Part shown: positions 10,564 through 19,244 of the stretch, in pieces | How the letters are laid out: every line of letters begins with the position of its first letter | Numbering within the stretch: position 1 is the stretch's first letter | Source: an uncultured Methylocystaceae bacterium | Lineage (GTDB): Bacteria > Pseudomonadota > Alphaproteobacteria > Rhizobiales > Beijerinckiaceae | Reading direction: 5' to 3' | Assembly: GCA_937870755.1 (NCBI GenBank) | Contig: CALMZV010000145.1 | Coordinates: forward strand, 118,053 to 182,052 | Length of the DNA: 64,000 bases | The notes under the pieces: generated by a model | Seen by the model: the letters and a program-made list of their open reading frames with translations, nothing else | What the model was told of the DNA's origin: nothing | Databases searched by the model: none | Translations under genes and position numbers: made by a program

Positions 10564-11726
10564 AACCCGAGAATGTGGCGCAGGTCGCGCGGCAGCGTTT
10601 CGAGCGAGCGCGTGCGGCCCGTGTCGACCGCGGCGTAGACGCTCATGCCGGCGCGCAGTTCGGGCGCGTCGTCCTGGCGCTCGATCGCAAGACGCACCGT
10701 CAGACGCTGCACCACCTTCACCCAGTTGCCGGACGCGTTCTGCGCCGGCAGCACGGAAAATTCCGCCCCGGTCGCCGGTGCGATCGACGCCACGCGCGCC
10801 TTCCACACGCGACCGGGATAGGCGTCGACCGTGATGGCGGCGGGATCGCCGACCTTCACGCCGAGGAGATCGGTCTCCTTGAGGTTGGCCTCCACCCACA
10901 CGTCCTGCAGCGCCACGAGATTGAAGGCGGTCTGGGCCGCGCTCAGATACATGCCGGGCTGCAGATGCGCGACGTTGGTGGCCACGCCGTCGACCGGCGC
11001 GCGCACGTCCGCGCGGCGCACGTCGCGCGCGGCGCGTTCGACGGCGGCCTGCGCCTGGCGATATTGCGCGTTCTGCTCGACCGGTTCGTCCGGCCGGCCG
11101 CCGATCTGCGCGAGCAGCGCATCGGCCTGCGCGCGGCCTGCGCGCAGCCGCGCCTGGGCCGCGAGCCATTCGCGCTGGGCCTGATCGAGCGCGGCCTGCG
11201 AGGCGATCGACTGCGAGGCCAGATTGGTCTGGCGCGCGATGTTGCGCTGGAAGAAGTCGAGATCGACCTGCGCCTGCTGAATCTGCGCCAGTGCCTGATT
11301 GTAGTTGGCGTGGATCGCCATGAGCTGGTTGCGCACCACGTCGCGCTGGGCCTCCGCGCCCTTGAGCGCGATGCGGAACAGTTCGTCGTCCAGCCGGTAG
11401 AGCGGATCGCCGCGCTTCACGCGCTGGCCCTCGCGCACGTGCACCTGCGCCACGGCGCCGGCGACATCGGTCGAGATGTTGATGACGTCGGCCTTCACAT
11501 AGGCGTTGTCGGTGGAGGCGTAGCGTCCGCCCGCCAGATACGACCAGAGCGAGAGCGCGATCACCACCAGCGGGCCAAGAAGCAGCAGCGCGATGCGCCG
11601 GCCGCGCTTCCTGCGCGGCGGCTCGACCGGCTGGGGGGCGGGCTGCGTTTCGACCGGGGCGATGCGCGGCGCCTCGGCGCGGTGTTCGGGCGCGTTGTCG
11701 CGGCGTTGATAGGCGGCGTCAGCCAT
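10560..11726 (-). CDS. emrA: EmrA/HlyD-family periplasmic adaptor
   Basis: Membrane fusion protein of 388 residues for the EmrB exporter. A proline-rich cytoplasmic start is followed by a basic stretch and one membrane helix (about 43-63), then the signature GGRYASTDNAYVKADVINIS of EmrA, a lipoyl half, a long coiled-coil hairpin (about 110-215), the second lipoyl half and a beta-barrel (LKETDLLGVKVGDPA). It overlaps the upstream marR gene by 8 bases and the downstream emrB by 4 bases. Both overlaps imply one transcript and coupled translation. Confidence 0.94.
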   Translation of the reverse strand: MADAAYQRRDNAPEHRAEAPRIAPVETQPAPQPVEPPRRKRGRRIALLLLGPLVVIALSLWSYLAGGRYASTDNAYVKADVINISTDVAGAVAQVHVREGQRVKRGDPLYRLDDELFRIALKGAEAQRDVVRNQLMAIHANYNQALAQIQQAQVDLDFFQRNIARQTNLASQSIASQAALDQAQREWLAAQARLRAGRAQADALLAQIGGRPDEPVEQNAQYRQAQAAVERAARDVRRADVRAPVDGVATNVAHLQPGMYLSAAQTAFNLVALQDVWVEANLKETDLLGVKVGDPAAITVDAYPGRVWKARVASIAPATGAEFSVLPAQNASGNWVKVVQRLTVRLAIERQDDAPELRAGMSVYAAVDTGRTRSLETLPRDLRHILGL

Positions 11727-12192
11727 GCGCGGCGGTCCTTTCGGCCGTCGCCTCGGCGCAGGCCTCCACCAGATTGGATTTCATCGCGATCAGGATGCGG
11801 GTCAGCTCGTCGCGGTCGCGCTCCGGAAGGCCCGCCAGCGCCTCGTCGCGCGTGGCCTCGCCCAGTTTGAACATTTCGGCGAGCAGGCGGTGAGTCTCGG
11901 GGCGCAGGAACAACCGCCAGATGCGCCGGTCTTTCGGATGGCTGCGGCGCTCGACCAGATCGGCCGCCTCCAGCCGGTCGAGAATGCGCGCGAGCGTGAT
12001 GGGCGTCACTTCCAGAATGTCGGCCAGAAGGCCCTGCTGCACGCCCTCGTTGCGCGCCAGATAGGACAGCACCTGCCATTGCGCGCGCGTGAGGCCCAGA
12101 TGGCGCGCGCGCTCGTCGAACCGTTTGCGCATCAGTCGCGCGACATCGTTGAGAATGAACCCCAGCGTCTGCTGGTAGGGACCGGGAGGCAT
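11719..12192 (-). CDS. MarR-family transcriptional regulator of the emrAB operon
   Basis: Winged-helix regulator of 157 residues. LGLTRAQWQVLSYLARNEG forms the start of the DNA-binding domain, LADILEVTPITLARILDRLE the recognition-helix region and RRSHPKDRRIWRLFL the wing. As first gene of the operon, overlapping emrA, it is probably an autorepressor released by a drug-like ligand. An AT-rich palindrome 12 bases before its start is the likely operator. The ligand is unknown. Confidence 0.9.
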   Translation of the reverse strand: MPPGPYQQTLGFILNDVARLMRKRFDERARHLGLTRAQWQVLSYLARNEGVQQGLLADILEVTPITLARILDRLEAADLVERRSHPKDRRIWRLFLRPETHRLLAEMFKLGEATRDEALAGLPERDRDELTRILIAMKSNLVEACAEATAERTAAHG

Positions 12193-12203
12193 CGGAACCG
12201 TCT

Positions 12204-12236
12204 TTATAAGCTGCCTTTATATAAGCACGCTTATAA
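12204..12236. promoter_or_regulatory. Candidate MarR operator/promoter
   Basis: Perfect inverted repeat TTATAAGC (12204-12211) and GCTTATAA (12229-12236) flanking an inner TTATATAA palindrome (12218-12225). The block is strikingly AT-rich in a very GC-rich surrounding and ends 12 bases from the marR start. Overlap of operator and -10 region would explain autorepression; binding itself is inferred. Confidence 0.6.
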
Positions 12237-12276
12237 TCGACCGGCAACCGGCGCCAGGTCGGGGATCGGCGCGCGT

Positions 12277-13779
12277 TCAGGCGTTTTTCGGCCGGTTGGC
12301 CCACAGGAGCGCGAGCGCGGCGGCGGACGGCGCCAGCGCCCAGAGCGAGCGGTAGGCGGCCAGCGCCAGCGCGGTCGCCCAGAACAGCGACAGCGCGTGT
12401 TCGATCATGCCGACCAGTTTGGACTGGCTGTGGCGGCGCATCAGGTCGCCGCGCCTGCCGGGCACGGGATGCCACAGGTTGAGCAGCGCGGTGGAGGCGG
12501 CGGCGCAGAGGGCGAACGCCAGCGTCAGATAGGCGGCCTTGGGCATGACCATCCACATGCCGATGAGCGGCGCCGCGAACAGCAGGGCGAGCGGACCGGC
12601 GATCGCCTCCAGCTTGCGTCGCTCGATCTCGCCGCGCGTGACGGGCGCGCTCGCCAGAAATTCGGGCGCGTCCTCGCTCGAAATGGCGAGCCAGGCGAGC
12701 GAGGCCGAAATGTGGGCCGCCACCACCACCAGCGCGGGCGCGATCGACAGGGCGATCGACCCGTCCGGCCCCTGGGCGCGCCACAGCACGACGCTGACCG
12801 GCATGGTGTAGATCACCTGGAGAAGGATCTGCGAGGCGAGCCACGGGTCGCGCGAGATCAGCCGCCATTCCTTGCGTCGCAGGCTCGCGCCGGCGCCGCC
12901 GCGAAACCGAAAGCGGCGTCGCGCGCGCGGCTGGCTCGCCCCGGCGCCGGCCGTCGACAGGGCGCCGGCCGCAAACGCCCTGGCCAGCAGCAGCGCGGCC
13001 GCGAAGAACACAGCCAGCGACGCCGCGCCCCAGAGCGCGAGCGCGGCCGGCTGGCCGGCGGCCGCGCGGACCGGCAGCCACCACAGGCTCGCGCGGTCGA
13101 ACAGGCCGCCGGGTTCGGCCGCGTCCACCAGCGCGAAAAAGGCCGCCAGCGCGGATTCGGGCATGACGTTGGCCACCTGCAGACCGAGCGCGAAACCGGC
13201 GCCGATGAGGGTGGCGGCGACCTGCGCCACCAGCCGCGTGCGCTGCGGGCCGCACAGGCGGAACAGGCCCATCGTCGCGAAAAGTCCGAGGCCCGTGCCG
13301 AAAAAGCCCGCGGCCAGAAGCGCGGGGTAGATCGCAAGCCAGCGCGCGCCGACGAGAAGCGCCATCATGTTGGCGATCGGCAAGGTGAAAATGGCGACGG
13401 AGCCGATGGATTCGAGCGCGATGGCGGCCGCGCGCGCCACGAAGAGCGAACGCGCCGACATGGGGGAGGCGAGCACGATGTCCAGATCGCCGCGCGAATA
13501 GAGCGCGCGCGTGGCGTTGGTGAGCGCCTGCGACACGATCCAGGGCACGATGAAGACCAGCGCCATCGCCACGCTCGGCCAGCCGGCCTGGGGATCGCCC
13601 GCGCCGTCCTCGGCGATGCGGTTGGCCACCACCCAGCCGAGCGCGTGAAAGAGCGCGAGCGCCACGCCCAGCAACAGCGCGATGGTCGCCGGTTTCGTCT
13701 TGCCGAAGAACGCGCGCATGCGGCGCCCGGCCAGACGCAGGTCGTGCCGCGCGAACCAGAGGAAACCGCCAGGCCGCAT
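12277..13779 (-). CDS. ABC-2-type exporter permease
   Basis: Integral membrane protein of 500 residues with about ten to twelve hydrophobic segments (for example TIALLLGVALALFHALGWVV and the last LALAAYRSLWALAPSAAALAL). Start at 13779 overlaps the stop of the ATP-binding gene as ATGA. Together the two form an ABC exporter. The permease is longer than simple ABC-2 permeases and carries long soluble loops, such as the segment with GRRGDLMRRHSQSKL near the C-terminus. Substrate is unknown; there is no adaptor gene beside it. Confidence 0.82.
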   Translation of the reverse strand: MRPGGFLWFARHDLRLAGRRMRAFFGKTKPATIALLLGVALALFHALGWVVANRIAEDGAGDPQAGWPSVAMALVFIVPWIVSQALTNATRALYSRGDLDIVLASPMSARSLFVARAAAIALESIGSVAIFTLPIANMMALLVGARWLAIYPALLAAGFFGTGLGLFATMGLFRLCGPQRTRLVAQVAATLIGAGFALGLQVANVMPESALAAFFALVDAAEPGGLFDRASLWWLPVRAAAGQPAALALWGAASLAVFFAAALLLARAFAAGALSTAGAGASQPRARRRFRFRGGAGASLRRKEWRLISRDPWLASQILLQVIYTMPVSVVLWRAQGPDGSIALSIAPALVVVAAHISASLAWLAISSEDAPEFLASAPVTRGEIERRKLEAIAGPLALLFAAPLIGMWMVMPKAAYLTLAFALCAAASTALLNLWHPVPGRRGDLMRRHSQSKLVGMIEHALSLFWATALALAAYRSLWALAPSAAALALLWANRPKNA

Positions 13780-14540
13780 CAGGCGGCCTCGTCGGCGTCG
13801 CGCGTGAGATGCAGGAACACGTCTTCCAGACTGGCGCGCGCGCGTCCGGCCTGGGCGCGCAATTCCTCCAGCGGCCCTTCGGCCACCAGCCGTCCGTGCT
13901 GGATGATGCCGATGCGGTCGGCCAGACGCTCGGCCACTTCGAGAATATGCGTCGTCAGCACGACCGCGCAGCCGGCCTGCGTGCGTTCGCGCAGGATGTC
14001 CTTCACCTGCCGCGCGGCGGCCGCGTCCAGGCCGGTCAGCGGCTCGTCGAGCATCATCAGGCGCGGGTCGTGGATTAGCGCGCCGGCGAGCGCCACCTTC
14101 TGTTTCATGCCGCGCGAAAAGCCTTCGCAGCGTCGCCGGCTCTGGTCGGACAGACCCAGCAGCGCGAGCAGTTCGACCGCGCGCGGCTCGGAGATCTCCG
14201 GCGGCACGCCCCAAAGTCCCGCGACGAATTCGAGATATTCGAGCGGGTCGAGCTTGTCGTAGAGCATCGGCTCGTCGGGCAGCCAGGCGACGATGCGCTT
14301 GGCGGCGATAGGATCGGCGCGCGCGTCGATCCCGAAAACGGAAATGCGCCCGGCGTCCGGCGGCATGAGGCCCGCGGCCATGCGCAGGGTGGTCGTCTTG
14401 CCGGCGCCGTTGGGCCCGAGCAGCGCGTAGAACTCGCCCGGCCGCACGCACAGATCGAGCCCGGCGACGGCGGGACGCCCGAAATTCTTCTCGAGCCCTT
14501 CCAGCAGAAGGGCGGGCGGGTTTTCGGGAGCGGATGTCAT
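13779..14540 (-). CDS. ABC exporter ATP-binding protein
   Basis: Nucleotide-binding subunit of 253 residues with Walker A GPNGAGKT (about 38-45), signature FSRGMKQKV, Walker B LMMLDEP and the switch His in TTHILEVAE. It is of the CcmA/DRA type that pairs with ABC-2 permeases. It is the first gene of a two-gene operon with ATGA overlap to the permease. Its start faces the divergent GTPase operon across a 214-base gap. Confidence 0.92.
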   Translation of the reverse strand: MTSAPENPPALLLEGLEKNFGRPAVAGLDLCVRPGEFYALLGPNGAGKTTTLRMAAGLMPPDAGRISVFGIDARADPIAAKRIVAWLPDEPMLYDKLDPLEYLEFVAGLWGVPPEISEPRAVELLALLGLSDQSRRRCEGFSRGMKQKVALAGALIHDPRLMMLDEPLTGLDAAAARQVKDILRERTQAGCAVVLTTHILEVAERLADRIGIIQHGRLVAEGPLEELRAQAGRARASLEDVFLHLTRDADEAA

Positions 14541-14754
14541 CGGCGGCCTCGGAACATGCGCGACAGGCTAGGGGCGGCGGGTTGCCTGCGCGTTAAGGGG
14601 CGATACGCGCCCGCTATCGGCGCCCGCGCGCGCGCCGGCACGGTTAACGTTTTCGTCGGGCGGGCGCATTTTTCGAGCGCAATTGCGGCGGAAATCGCAT
14701 AAAAGAGTCAGCCGAAAAATCGCGGCGGAGCGCCGCCCCAACGAGGACGAACGG

Positions 14755-15078
14755 ATGCGGAGCGAAAAAGCGGCTGCCAAGCAGATCGACGAGGCCCAGG
14801 CGTTGAACGGCGGCATCGGCGCGATCGATCAGGTGCGCGAACTGCTGTTCGGCGAAAACAAGCGGGCGACCGAGCTGCGGCTCGACGACATCGACCGCAA
14901 GATCGAATCCCTGCGCGACGACATGAACGCACGGTTCGCCTCGCTCGAAGCCCGGCTCGCCGATCAGGGGCGCGACGCGGAATCGCGGCGCCTGGCCTCC
15001 ATCGACTCCATCGGGCAGGCGATCGCCGATCTGGGCGCGACCATCCGCGCGATGGGCGACGGCGGCAAGGGCCGCTGA
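14755..15078 (+). CDS. Small coiled-coil protein of the GTPase operon
   Basis: Protein of 107 residues, almost all helical and charged, with heptad-like pattern from about residue 20 to 95 and no membrane segment. Its segment DQVRELLFGENKRATELRLD resembles LDKLKRLLLAPETDRLDSVE at the N-terminus of the next gene product, suggesting a shared short domain. ATG at 14755 is preceded by GAGG at 14743; an upstream in-frame TTG at 14683 lacks such a site. It lies 14 bases before the OmpA-like gene. Function unknown; a soluble partner or regulator of the GTPase complex is inference. Confidence 0.75.
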   Translation: MRSEKAAAKQIDEAQALNGGIGAIDQVRELLFGENKRATELRLDDIDRKIESLRDDMNARFASLEARLADQGRDAESRRLASIDSIGQAIADLGATIRAMGDGGKGR

Positions 15079-15092
15079 CCGCAAGCGGGACG

Positions 15093-16838
15093 ATGCATGT
15101 GCCGGCGGGCCGCGACCAGTTCGAACTCGACAAGCTGAAGCGCCTGCTGCTCGCGCCGGAGACGGACCGACTGGACTCCGTCGAGGCGCAGGTGCGGGCG
15201 CTGGACGCGCGCGTCGGCGCGCCGGACCGGCTGGAAAAAGCGACCGCCGAAATTCTGGTCGAGGCGTTTCGCGACGCCGAGATCGCTCGCCATCGCGATC
15301 TCGCCAATGCGGTCGCGCCGGTGGTGGTGGCGGCCATCCGCAACGAAATCAAGAATTCCAAGGACATGATGGTGGAGGCGCTCTACCCCATCACCGGGCG
15401 CCTCGTCGCGGCGGCGGTCGCCAACGCTTTCCGCGATCTCGTCGCCGACCTCAACGAGCGGATCGAACGCACGCTGTCCACGCAGCACTGGCGGCTTCGC
15501 GCGCGCGCCCTGATGAGCGGGCGTTCGATGAGCGAGGTTGCGCTGGCGGACGCGCAGACGCCGCATCTGCGCCGCTTTCTGCTCCTGGAGCGCGGCAGCG
15601 GACGGCTGATCGCGGCCTGGAGCGCGGACGGCGAGGCGGACGAAACGTCCGAACTCGTCAGCGGGCTCATCGCGGCCATCACCGAATTCGCAGCCAGCGT
15701 CTACGGCGCGCACGGCGGCGAATTGCGCACGCTCGACCTCGGGGAGACGCGCGTGTTCCTGCGCGCCACGCCCGCCTATCTCATCGCCGCCGATTGCGCG
15801 GGCGCGCTCCGGCCCGAACACGAGCGCGAATTCGACGACGCCGTGCTCTCGCTGGTCGGGCGGTTCGACCGCGGCGAAATCGCGCCGGAGGACGGTCTGG
15901 CCGATGTCGCGCGGAATGTCTTTCGCCAGGCCGAACCCGCGCGACGCGCCGCGTCGAAATGGCCGGTCGCGGCGCTCGTCGCGGTGCTCGCGGCGCTCGG
16001 CGTGTGGGCCGCGAGCGGGCCGGTCCTGCGCGCGCTGAAGGAGCGGCGGGTGCAGGCCGCCTTCGCCGAGGCGCTCGCCGCGCGCCCGCAGCTCGCCGCT
16101 TTTCCGCTGCGCGTCGCGGTCGATCATCGCGCCAGCGCGGTTTCCCTCGTCGGCGTCGCGCCCTCGCAGCCGGACGCGGATGGGCTCGCGGAGGCGTTGC
16201 GGCCGGCGGCGGCGCCCTACGCGATGCGCCAGACGACAGCGGTCATCGCGACCGCGCAGGAGCTGGCGCGCCAAAGCGCGCTGTTGCGCGACAGCGAGCA
16301 GCGCACCGCAGCCGCGCTCGAACGACTGGCCGCAGCGCTCGACGGAAAGGCCGCGCGCGCGGACACAGGCCCGGCGTTCGACGATTTGCGCGCCGCGCTC
16401 GCCGACGTCCGTGCGCAATCCGCGCGTCTCGAAGCGGACCAGAAAGCGCTCGCCGCGCGGCTGCCGGGGGCGCGCGCGGCGGCCGAGCGGCTGCTGGCCC
16501 GTTCGGCGATCTTCTTTGCGCGCGACGAACAATTCGCGGCGCCCGAGACGGCGCGCGGGCGCGCGTCCGAAATCGCGGCCGCGCTCGCGGCGACCGACCT
16601 GCGCGTGCGCGTGGTCGGCCATGCCGACGCCAGCGGCGGCCGCGTCCAGAACGCGCAGATCGCACGCGCGCGCGCGTTCGCGGTCGTCGATCTGCTCGTG
16701 CGGGCGGGCGTCGACCGCGCGCGTCTCACGCCGGTCGCCCGCGCCGAGGCGCAGCCGACCGGCGATGGCGCGCCGGCGGACCCGCGCGACCGCCGCGTGA
16801 CGTTCGAGCCGGCCTACGACGACGAGACGGCGCCGTGA
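15093..16838 (+). CDS. Transmembrane roadblock-like/OmpA-like protein
   Basis: Protein of 581 residues. Residues 11-130 are charged and helical (LDKLKRLLL, then VVAAIRNEIKNSKDMMVEALYPITGRL). Residues about 150-265 contain LRRFLLLERGSGRLIAAW and an ITEFAASVYG helix, a pattern like the roadblock/LC7 fold that docks small GTPases. One membrane helix lies at about 288-308. After it come a BON-like segment (VSLVGVAPSQPDADGLAEAL), a coiled coil and an OmpA C-terminal domain near 495-575, with VVGHADASGG and RARAFAVVDLL. The topology implies cytoplasmic N-terminus and periplasmic peptidoglycan-binding C-terminus. The next gene, a small GTPase, overlaps it by 4 bases. Roadblock and BON assignments are from pattern only. 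Confidence 0.8.
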   Translation: MHVPAGRDQFELDKLKRLLLAPETDRLDSVEAQVRALDARVGAPDRLEKATAEILVEAFRDAEIARHRDLANAVAPVVVAAIRNEIKNSKDMMVEALYPITGRLVAAAVANAFRDLVADLNERIERTLSTQHWRLRARALMSGRSMSEVALADAQTPHLRRFLLLERGSGRLIAAWSADGEADETSELVSGLIAAITEFAASVYGAHGGELRTLDLGETRVFLRATPAYLIAADCAGALRPEHEREFDDAVLSLVGRFDRGEIAPEDGLADVARNVFRQAEPARRAASKWPVAALVAVLAALGVWAASGPVLRALKERRVQAAFAEALAARPQLAAFPLRVAVDHRASAVSLVGVAPSQPDADGLAEALRPAAAPYAMRQTTAVIATAQELARQSALLRDSEQRTAAALERLAAALDGKAARADTGPAFDDLRAALADVRAQSARLEADQKALAARLPGARAAAERLLARSAIFFARDEQFAAPETARGRASEIAAALAATDLRVRVVGHADASGGRVQNAQIARARAFAVVDLLVRAGVDRARLTPVARAEAQPTGDGAPADPRDRRVTFEPAYDDETAP

Positions 16839-17332
16839 GCAGCGCGAAGATCATGCTGCTCGGGGAGATCGGCGTCGGCAAGAGCTCGCTTGCGCGACGC
16901 TTCGTGTTCGACAGGTTCGACGCCGATTACAAGTCGACCATCGGCGTCGACATTCTCACCCACGACACGCGGCTCGAGGATGGCGCGTCGATGCGCCTCG
17001 TGCTGTGGGATACTGACGGCGAATTCGGTACGCGCATTTTCGATACGGTCTACGTGAAGGGCGCATCCGGCGCCCTGATCGTGTCGGACGCAACGCGTCC
17101 GGCGACGCTCGAAAAAGCGGCGCGGCTCGCAACGCGGTTCCAGGAGAGTTTTCCGGGGCGGCCGGTGCGCGTCGTGGTCAACAAAACGGATCTGGCCGAG
17201 CCGGACGCGCGCGCGCTGGATGCGGCGGGGCTTGCACCGCAGGCGGTATTGCGCACGAGCGCGCGCACGGGCGAGGGCGTCGCGGACATGTTTCGCGCGC
17301 TGGCGAGCGATATCGCCCGGCGCGGTCTGTAG
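16835..17332 (+). CDS. Rab/Ras-like small GTPase
   Basis: GTPase of 165 residues with all five motifs: G1 GEIGVGKS (10-17), G2 Thr35 in YKSTIGVDI, G3 WDTDGE (58-63), G4 NKTD (116-119) and G5 TSA (141-143). The GTG start overlaps the stop of the OmpA-like gene as GTGA. At the position of Ras Gln61, which activates water, there is Glu63, so intrinsic hydrolysis may be altered. There is no lipidation motif, so membrane location would come from its partner. The family includes MglA-type polarity switches and uncharacterised bacterial Rab-like proteins; the process it controls here is unknown. Confidence 0.92.
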   Translation: MSSAKIMLLGEIGVGKSSLARRFVFDRFDADYKSTIGVDILTHDTRLEDGASMRLVLWDTDGEFGTRIFDTVYVKGASGALIVSDATRPATLEKAARLATRFQESFPGRPVRVVVNKTDLAEPDARALDAAGLAPQAVLRTSARTGEGVADMFRALASDIARRGL

Positions 17333-17336
17333 CCTG

Positions 17337-18488
17337 TCACATCGCGGCCGGCAGTCCGATGGCGACGGTGGCGCCGCTGGCGCAGTGCGTGCGCACGTCG
17401 ACGCGCGCGCCGAGCCGTTCGAAATCGCCGATCGCCTTGAGGAAATCGCGATCGCTGTCGGTTGCGACATGCAGCACGGGGCCTGCCGGCGTCTCCTCGC
17501 CATCGCGGACGGAAAGCGGGCCGGTGACGACGGCGAGCCGGACCTCGTCGGGCGCGCGCCAGACGAGAAGCTCGATGCGCCGGCGCGCGGCCTCGCGCCG
17601 CGCCACGCTGGCGATCAGATCGCGCACGGCCGCGCACAGGGCGTTCTCGTCGCAGGCGACATGCAGCGGCTCGCCGCAATCCGACACAACGAGCGCCTTG
17701 CCGTCGAACACCGATGCGGATTCCAGTTCCGCCACGGCGCCGGCGAGCGCGCGCGAAAGATCGACCCGCTCGCCCGTTTCGCGCGCAATGGCGCGCCGCG
17801 CGCGCGCGATGGATTCGATCAGGCCGTCCGTCCAGTCGCTCATCAATTCCCTGCGCGCGGCGTCGGCGCCGGCGTCGCCCGAATCGTCGAGCCGCGCGAT
17901 GTCGAGCGCGCCGGCGAGCGCGTGCGCGAGCGGCGAAATCTCATCGACGAACTGGCGGCGCGCGTCTTCGAGCCGCGCGGTCCGCGCCTCGAGCGTGGCG
18001 CGCCGCGCGTGCGCGTGCGCCGCTATCGCATGCGCGCGGCGACCGGCCAGGGCCGCCGCCGCGAACGACGCGGCCGTCATCTCCGGCCGCGCGAGGAACG
18101 CGAGCGCTTCGTGCCCGTCGTCCGGCGCATCGTCCGGCGCGTCTTCGGTGGTGTCGATCAGCCAGACGCAGGTGTGGGCGAAGGCGGCGCGCGCAAGACG
18201 ATCGCGCGCTTCCGGGGCGAGATCGCGCGGATCGACCACGACGATCGTGCAGGGCGCCGCCGCGCGGCGCGGCGCGTCCGCCTCCAGGCCCCGTTCGAGC
18301 GCCGTCTGGCGCGCGATCGCGGAGAATTGCGGCGCGCCGGCGCTTCGGCACAGGCTTTCCAGCTGTTCGATCAGGCCGGCGTCGTCGCTCACCAGCGCGA
18401 TGCGCGCGTCGGCGAGCGGCTGGCGGCGCGCGCCGCCGAACTTGGCGGCGCCGTCGGCGTCGCGTTTGCGAAGGTTATGAGGGTTCAT
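17337..18488 (-). CDS. Degenerate two-component protein (receiver-like plus histidine-kinase-like domains)
   Basis: Protein of 383 residues. The N-terminal 30-150 region reads like a receiver fold (RIALVSDDAGLIEQL, CTIVVVDPRDL) but lacks a clear acidic pocket. The centre has a helical segment, FVDEISPLAHALAGAL, where an H-box would be, without the normal His-Glu pair. The C-terminal third resembles a weak HATPase: DENALCAAVRDLIASV in the N-box position, and LGARVDVRTHCASGATVAIGLP at the end. It probably cannot autophosphorylate. It ends 4 bases from the convergent GTPase gene and lies downstream of the NarL/kinase pair. I do not recognise a named family; a pseudokinase-like scaffold is inference. 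Confidence 0.65.
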   Translation of the reverse strand: MNPHNLRKRDADGAAKFGGARRQPLADARIALVSDDAGLIEQLESLCRSAGAPQFSAIARQTALERGLEADAPRRAAAPCTIVVVDPRDLAPEARDRLARAAFAHTCVWLIDTTEDAPDDAPDDGHEALAFLARPEMTAASFAAAALAGRRAHAIAAHAHARRATLEARTARLEDARRQFVDEISPLAHALAGALDIARLDDSGDAGADAARRELMSDWTDGLIESIARARRAIARETGERVDLSRALAGAVAELESASVFDGKALVVSDCGEPLHVACDENALCAAVRDLIASVARREAARRRIELLVWRAPDEVRLAVVTGPLSVRDGEETPAGPVLHVATDSDRDFLKAIGDFERLGARVDVRTHCASGATVAIGLPAAM

Positions 18489-18584
18489 GGCCGGTTCCCC
18501 CGCGGGCGCCGGAATGCAACGCCGTTTCGCTGGGGAAAGCGCGTGCCGTGCGTCATGCGCAGGCGATGACCAAGGTCACATCGA

Positions 18585-19244
18585 TCAGGTTTTCTCGGCG
18601 CGCACGGTTTTCACGGCGAGTTCCGTGCGCGTGCGCACGTCGAGCTTCTCCATGATGCGGCTGACGTAATTCTTGACCGTACCTTCGGCGAGCCGCAGCG
18701 CGGCGGCGATCTCCTTGTTGGACCGGCCGCCCGCCAGCAGCGAGAGAATTTCGCGTTCGCGGTCGGTCAGCGGCTCCAGCGGCGCCTGCTGGGCGCCGGG
18801 CGCTGCGCCGGCCAGCGCGCGCGCGCGCCGCACCTGGCCCAGCACCGTGCGGGCGACCGAGGGCGACAAGCGCGTCTCGCCGCGGATGGCGGCCAGAATC
18901 TCGGCTTCCTCGGCGTCTTTCAGGAGATATGAGGCGGCGCCGGCGGCGATCGCGTCGAACACGCTCTGTTCGTCGTCGAACGTCGTCAGCACGATCACGC
19001 GGGGCGCGGCGTCGAAAGCGGCGATCTCGCGCGTGGCCGCCACGCCGCCCATGCGCGGCATGTGCAGGTCCATCAGCACCACGTCGGGCGCCTTCAGTCG
19101 CGCGAGCCGAATCGCCTCCTGTCCGTCTCCGGCCTCGGCCACCACCTCGATGTCGGGTTCGAGCGACAGCATGGTCCTGAAGGCTCGGCGGATGAGCTGC
19201 TGATCCTCCACGATCATCACCTTTATTTTCCGCGTCTGGCTCAC
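18585..19244 (-). CDS. NarL/FixJ-family response regulator
   Basis: Response regulator of 219 residues with an N-terminal receiver (acidic pocket MIVEDQQ, phospho-acceptor in VVLMDLHMPRMGG, conserved Lys in YLLKDAEEAE) and a C-terminal LuxR-type helix-turn-helix (LTDREREILSLLAGGRSNKE). The GTG at 19244 is chosen because it overlaps the kinase stop as GTGA and has AAGGA before it; an in-frame GTG at 19268 would add 8 residues. It is encoded directly after its probable kinase partner. Target genes unknown. Confidence 0.92.
   Translation of the reverse strand: MSQTRKIKVMIVEDQQLIRRAFRTMLSLEPDIEVVAEAGDGQEAIRLARLKAPDVVLMDLHMPRMGGVAATREIAAFDAAPRVIVLTTFDDEQSVFDAIAAGAASYLLKDAEEAEILAAIRGETRLSPSVARTVLGQVRRARALAGAAPGAQQAPLEPLTDREREILSLLAGGRSNKEIAAALRLAEGTVKNYVSRIMEKLDVRTRTELAVKTVRAEKT

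Noticed and set aside
8962..10638. 558-codon plus-strand frame opposite emrB
   Set aside because: emrB on the minus strand has MFS motifs and helices; the plus-strand frame has none.
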